Source: CAYVBE01 sp964448935 (GTDB taxonomy: Bacteria; Planctomycetota; Brocadiia; SM23-32). Taken from it: DNA of 8,014 nucleotides. The position numbers and the translations under genes were made by a program. Shown in pieces: positions 6,469 to 8,014 of the stretch. Each line of letters opens with the position of its first letter. Position 1 is the first letter of the stretch. The stretch is from assembly GCA_964448935.1 (NCBI GenBank), contig CAYVBE010000190.1, forward strand, positions 1 through 8,014. Direction: 5' to 3'. Below the pieces are notes generated by a model, which was not told where the DNA came from, did not search any database, and saw only the letters and a program-made list of their open reading frames with translations.

Positions 6469-7290
6469 TCACTCGCCTTCCGACTCGCGGTCGGGGTTGT
6501 TCTTCACGTCATTCAGCCGCCAGTCGTAGTCCATGTAGCGCACCCGCAGCCGGTCCTCGTTGCGCCGGATGTAGCGGCCCACCTCCTCGGGCACGTAGCG
6601 CGCCACGTATTCCAGGACGCTGTCGGCCTTCTTCTTGAAGTCGCCGGCATACCAGTCGTAGATCCGCGACAGGTGGATCGTCCGGTCGGCGCGGTCCAGG
6701 CGCACGCCCTTCTCGGCCGCGTTATAGGCCCGCGCGGCCGCTTCGAGCTGCTTCTCCAGGTCCTTGCCCTTGTAGGGCTCCGGCCACAGGTCCGGGCAGC
6801 CGATCGAGGCGCAGTTCAGCGCGAAATGCGCCAGCGGCTCCTCGAACCTCTCCCGCAGCACCCCGTGCTCGATCTGGCTCAGGCTGTAGGTCTCCCCGCC
6901 GATGTCCCAGCGCTTGTCCTTCCACCGCTTGCGGTTGAAAATGTGGTCGGGGATGTCCTTGATAGAGTCAATCTTCGGGTAATACTCGGTGATCAGCTTC
7001 AGCGTGAACGCGTTGTAGGCGTTGATATAAAGCGCGATCGTCTCCTTGCGGTCCAGCTCGTCCATATCCGCCCGTGCCAGGTCGCGCAGGTAGGCCGTCA
7101 GCTGCCCCGGGTCCCGCTTCAGCCCGGCATAGTCCACCCAGCTACCCTCGACGTATTTGTCGAGCACCTCCGCGAACGCGGAATGGTCGAACCCCGTTTG
7201 CTCCTCGTCCTGCTCCTGCCCCGCCGCACCCAGCGACACCGCCACGCCAAGTACAAGCCCAACCACGGCAACACGCCTGAGATTGCCCAT
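6469..7290 (-). CDS. Secreted DUF547-domain protein
   Basis: A 273-residue protein with a signal peptide at 1-23 (NLRR, then VAVVGLVLGVAVSLGA). The rest is a full DUF547 domain: WVDYAGLK (51-58), YINAYNAFTLKLI (88-100), SIKDI (109-113), GGETYSLSQIEHGVLR (131-146), HFALNCASIGCP (155-166) with C160 and C165, LSRIYDWYAGDF (207-218) and MDYDWRLND (253-261). DUF547 proteins are widespread and of unproven function; the conserved Asn, His and Cys residues could suggest an enzyme, but that is speculation. I chose the ATG at 7290, with AAGGGGG (7297-7303) 6 nt upstream, over a GTG one codon earlier that sits too close to that site. It converges on the hydrolase gene with an 85-bp gap. Transferase sequence just past its stop suggests that a transferase and this gene were once direct neighbours. 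The C-terminus is acidic and hydrophilic. Confidence 0.92.
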   Translation of the reverse strand: MGNLRRVAVVGLVLGVAVSLGAAGQEQDEEQTGFDHSAFAEVLDKYVEGSWVDYAGLKRDPGQLTAYLRDLARADMDELDRKETIALYINAYNAFTLKLITEYYPKIDSIKDIPDHIFNRKRWKDKRWDIGGETYSLSQIEHGVLRERFEEPLAHFALNCASIGCPDLWPEPYKGKDLEKQLEAAARAYNAAEKGVRLDRADRTIHLSRIYDWYAGDFKKKADSVLEYVARYVPEEVGRYIRRNEDRLRVRYMDYDWRLNDVKNNPDRESEGE

Positions 7291-7319
7291 CACATACCCC
7301 CTTCCGGAAATGAAATCCC

Positions 7320-7363
7320 CCGCTCACCCCGACCGCCCTCGGCCGGTGCCCCTCAGTGAGCGG
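7320..7363 (-). promoter_or_regulatory. Long-range hairpin in the DUF547 gene leader
   Basis: CCGCTCAC (7320-7327) is the exact reverse complement of GTGAGCGG (7356-7363), an 8-bp stem closing a 28-nt loop. The loop can form a further small stem (ACCG 7332-7335 with CGGT 7344-7347). It falls within the predicted transcript leader, between the start site near 7369 and the ribosome site at 7297-7303. It could affect translation or stability; in GC-rich DNA some such stems occur by chance. Confidence 0.35.
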
Positions 7364-7375
7364 CATCGTACCTCC

Positions 7376-7404
7376 ATAATACCCCACCCCGCCGCCCGCC
7401 TCAA
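7376..7404 (-). promoter_or_regulatory. Candidate sigma70-type promoter for the DUF547 gene
   Basis: Read on the minus strand, TTGAGG (7404 to 7399, 4/6 match to TTGACA) is followed by a 17-bp spacer and TATTAT (7381 to 7376, 5/6 match to TATAAT). The start site would be near 7369, giving a leader of about 79 nt that contains the hairpin at 7320-7363. Spacing is ideal and the -10 stands out in an otherwise GC-rich stretch. Confidence 0.55.
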
Positions 7405-7446
7405 AAGGGGAGGGAGGGGCACCGCGCACAGCAACGGCGGTATTTG

Positions 7447-7466
7447 GACGCAGATGAACGCGGATT
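7447..7466. repeat. Two tandem 10-bp GCAGAT-type units
   Basis: GACGCAGATG is followed directly by AACGCGGATT. From memory, chains of this kind (variants of ACGCAGATGA) recur in the intergenic DNA of many environmental bacterial genomes. Only two units are present here, so this is a short or decayed example and could be chance. Confidence 0.35.
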
Positions 7467-7653
7467 GGAGACAACGGCTCAAGCGCACTGGCGCACCGCA
7501 AACAGCTCAGAGCCGTCGCAGGAGCTCAGACCTCCGGCCTCAAGTCTGGAAGTCTGCCGTCCGCCTTTGTTTTGTCAAAGAACGCTCCCGAGCAGGTCTA
7601 CGCGGTCAAATCGTTACAATTCGCGCATCTCGCACCCGCGGGACCACAGCGTG

Positions 7654-7681
7654 TCGTCCATCGTCTCTCGTCCATCGTCGC
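7654..7681. repeat. Heptanucleotide tandem repeat, four units of TCGTCNN
   Basis: The units are TCGTCCA, TCGTCTC, TCGTCCA and TCGTCGC, so the first five bases are invariant over four consecutive copies; equally, TCGTCCATCGTC recurs at a 14-bp period. No gene overlaps it. Short heptad tracts of this kind occur as simple repeats in intergenic DNA of several bacterial groups and may vary in copy number. Confidence 0.7.
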
Positions 7682-7752
7682 CATATTATACACGTGTTGC
7701 GTAGAAAGCGCAAGGGGAAATCACTGGCCCGCAAGCAAGCCCCGTCCCCCAG

Positions 7753-7792
7753 GGTCATTGCGAGGGGCCGCGGGGCCCCGCGGCAATCTCGC
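7753..7792. repeat. Dispersed REP-like palindromic element (ATTGCGAG...CAATCTCG type)
   Basis: GTCATTGCGAGG on the left and GGCAATCTCGCC on the right frame a perfect 18-bp palindrome, GCCGCGGGGCCCCGCGGC (7767-7784). Outer arms ATTGC (7757-7761) and GCAAT (7783-7787) can also pair. From memory, elements beginning TCATTGCGAG and ending GCAATCTCG are a common dispersed intergenic repeat in many bacterial genomes, normally with a different, imperfect centre. No transposase is adjacent. There is no T-run, so I do not call it an intrinsic terminator. Confidence 0.6.
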
Positions 7793-7968
7793 CGTTCACC
7801 ACCGGGCGCCCGGGACACAAAGGTCCGCGAACCCGGCTTCGGCCCGCCTTCTGCTCCTCAGCGGTCAAAAGACCACCCTTCGAGACCGCCATGTATCGAT
7901 CCTGTCAGGGGCAGTACTCCTGCGGACTTAACCAACGTGTCAGCAACGGATCGCGGGATTGGTGTCAA

Positions 7969-8001
7969 ACGACAGTTATTCTTTCGGGTCGACGACAGTT
8001 A
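7969..8001. repeat. 10-bp direct repeat ACGACAGTTA, 23-bp period, at the window edge
   Basis: ACGACAGTTA occurs at 7969-7978 and again at 7992-8001. The sequences after the copies are only loosely similar. GTGTCA also recurs at 7937-7942 and 7962-7967. It could be paired regulator-binding sites, the start of a tandem array, or the end of an element lying beyond the window. The window stops 13 bp later, so this cannot be resolved. Confidence 0.45.
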
Positions 8002-8014
8002 GATTTCCCGATTT

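Larger units (their letters stand above)
7405..8014. other. Gene-free region of short repeat-like tracts
   Basis: I find no credible gene in these 610 bp. Open frames exist, but their translations are arginine-, serine- and proline-rich with no motif, domain or ribosome site, and the longest simply continues the antisense of the DUF547 gene. The stretch is a patchwork: two 10-bp units near 7447, a pair of AAGTCTGS octamers (7542-7557), a direct AGCTCAGA pair (7504-7511 and 7523-7530), a heptad repeat (7654-7681), a dispersed-type palindrome (7753-7792), a 12-bp palindrome CCGGGCGCCCGG (7802-7813) and a 10-bp direct repeat near the right edge. This looks like repeat-derived spacer DNA. Confidence 0.6.

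Noticed and set aside
7685..7713. Minus-strand TATAAT (7690 to 7685) with TTGCGC 17 bp upstream
   Set aside because: The -10 is perfect but the -35 matches only 3/6, and nothing coding lies within 390 bp downstream. The closer promoter at 7376-7404 explains the DUF547 gene better.
7157..8002. A 281-codon plus-strand open frame reaching into the gene-free region
   Set aside because: It begins antisense to the DUF547 signal region, and the rest is low-complexity basic sequence that runs through the repeat tracts.
7405..8014. CRISPR array, tRNA or att-site possibilities in the gene-free region
   Set aside because: No regularly spaced repeats of 23-40 bp, no cloverleaf and no integrase gene are present; the repeats seen are short, simple or dispersed-type.

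Overview
This is a GC-rich bacterial window holding six protein-coding genes. All were assigned by reading motifs in the translation; no database search was possible. The best lineage clue is the leftmost gene, a secreted PQQ-type beta-propeller with a WPQWRGP motif just after its signal peptide. That type is abundant in Planctomycetota and their relatives (Verrucomicrobiota, Lentisphaerota and similar phyla). I therefore infer a member of that broad group, with moderate confidence and no finer placement.

Left block (1-1913, minus strand): a membrane-anchored TlpA/ResA-type thioredoxin gene lies upstream of the propeller gene, which runs off the left edge. They are 84 bp apart and probably co-transcribed; both products act outside the cytoplasm. 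A 175-bp divergent intergenic region separates them from the plus-strand block.

Middle block (2089-6383, plus strand): first a Gfo/Idh/MocA-family NAD(P)-dependent sugar/inositol-type dehydrogenase. 37 bp later comes a two-domain protein that fuses the two 'rSAM/selenodomain-associated' transferases (TIGR04282-like DUF2064 plus TIGR04283-like GT2), the pair linked to arsenosugar biosynthesis. Next, with its own strong promoter and a structured leader, comes a secreted alpha/beta-hydrolase-like protein with a long C-terminal extension ending in an Ig-like module.

Right block (6390-8014): a short relic of a second transferase C-terminus lies just after the hydrolase gene. It abuts the 3' end of a convergent minus-strand gene for a secreted DUF547 protein. 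Upstream of the DUF547 gene are a good promoter and a hairpin leader, then about 600 bp with no gene, made of short repeat-like tracts including a dispersed-type palindrome and a heptanucleotide repeat.

The most informative structural feature is the pair of 55-bp direct repeats (51/55 identical) bracketing the hydrolase gene. One copy is the live 3' end of the fused transferase. The other is a dead fragment with mostly synonymous differences and an in-frame stop. This points to a past duplication, replacement or insertion between a transferase gene and a DUF547 gene that were once tail to tail. I did not find a convincing new defence system, CRISPR array, complete mobile element or RNA gene.
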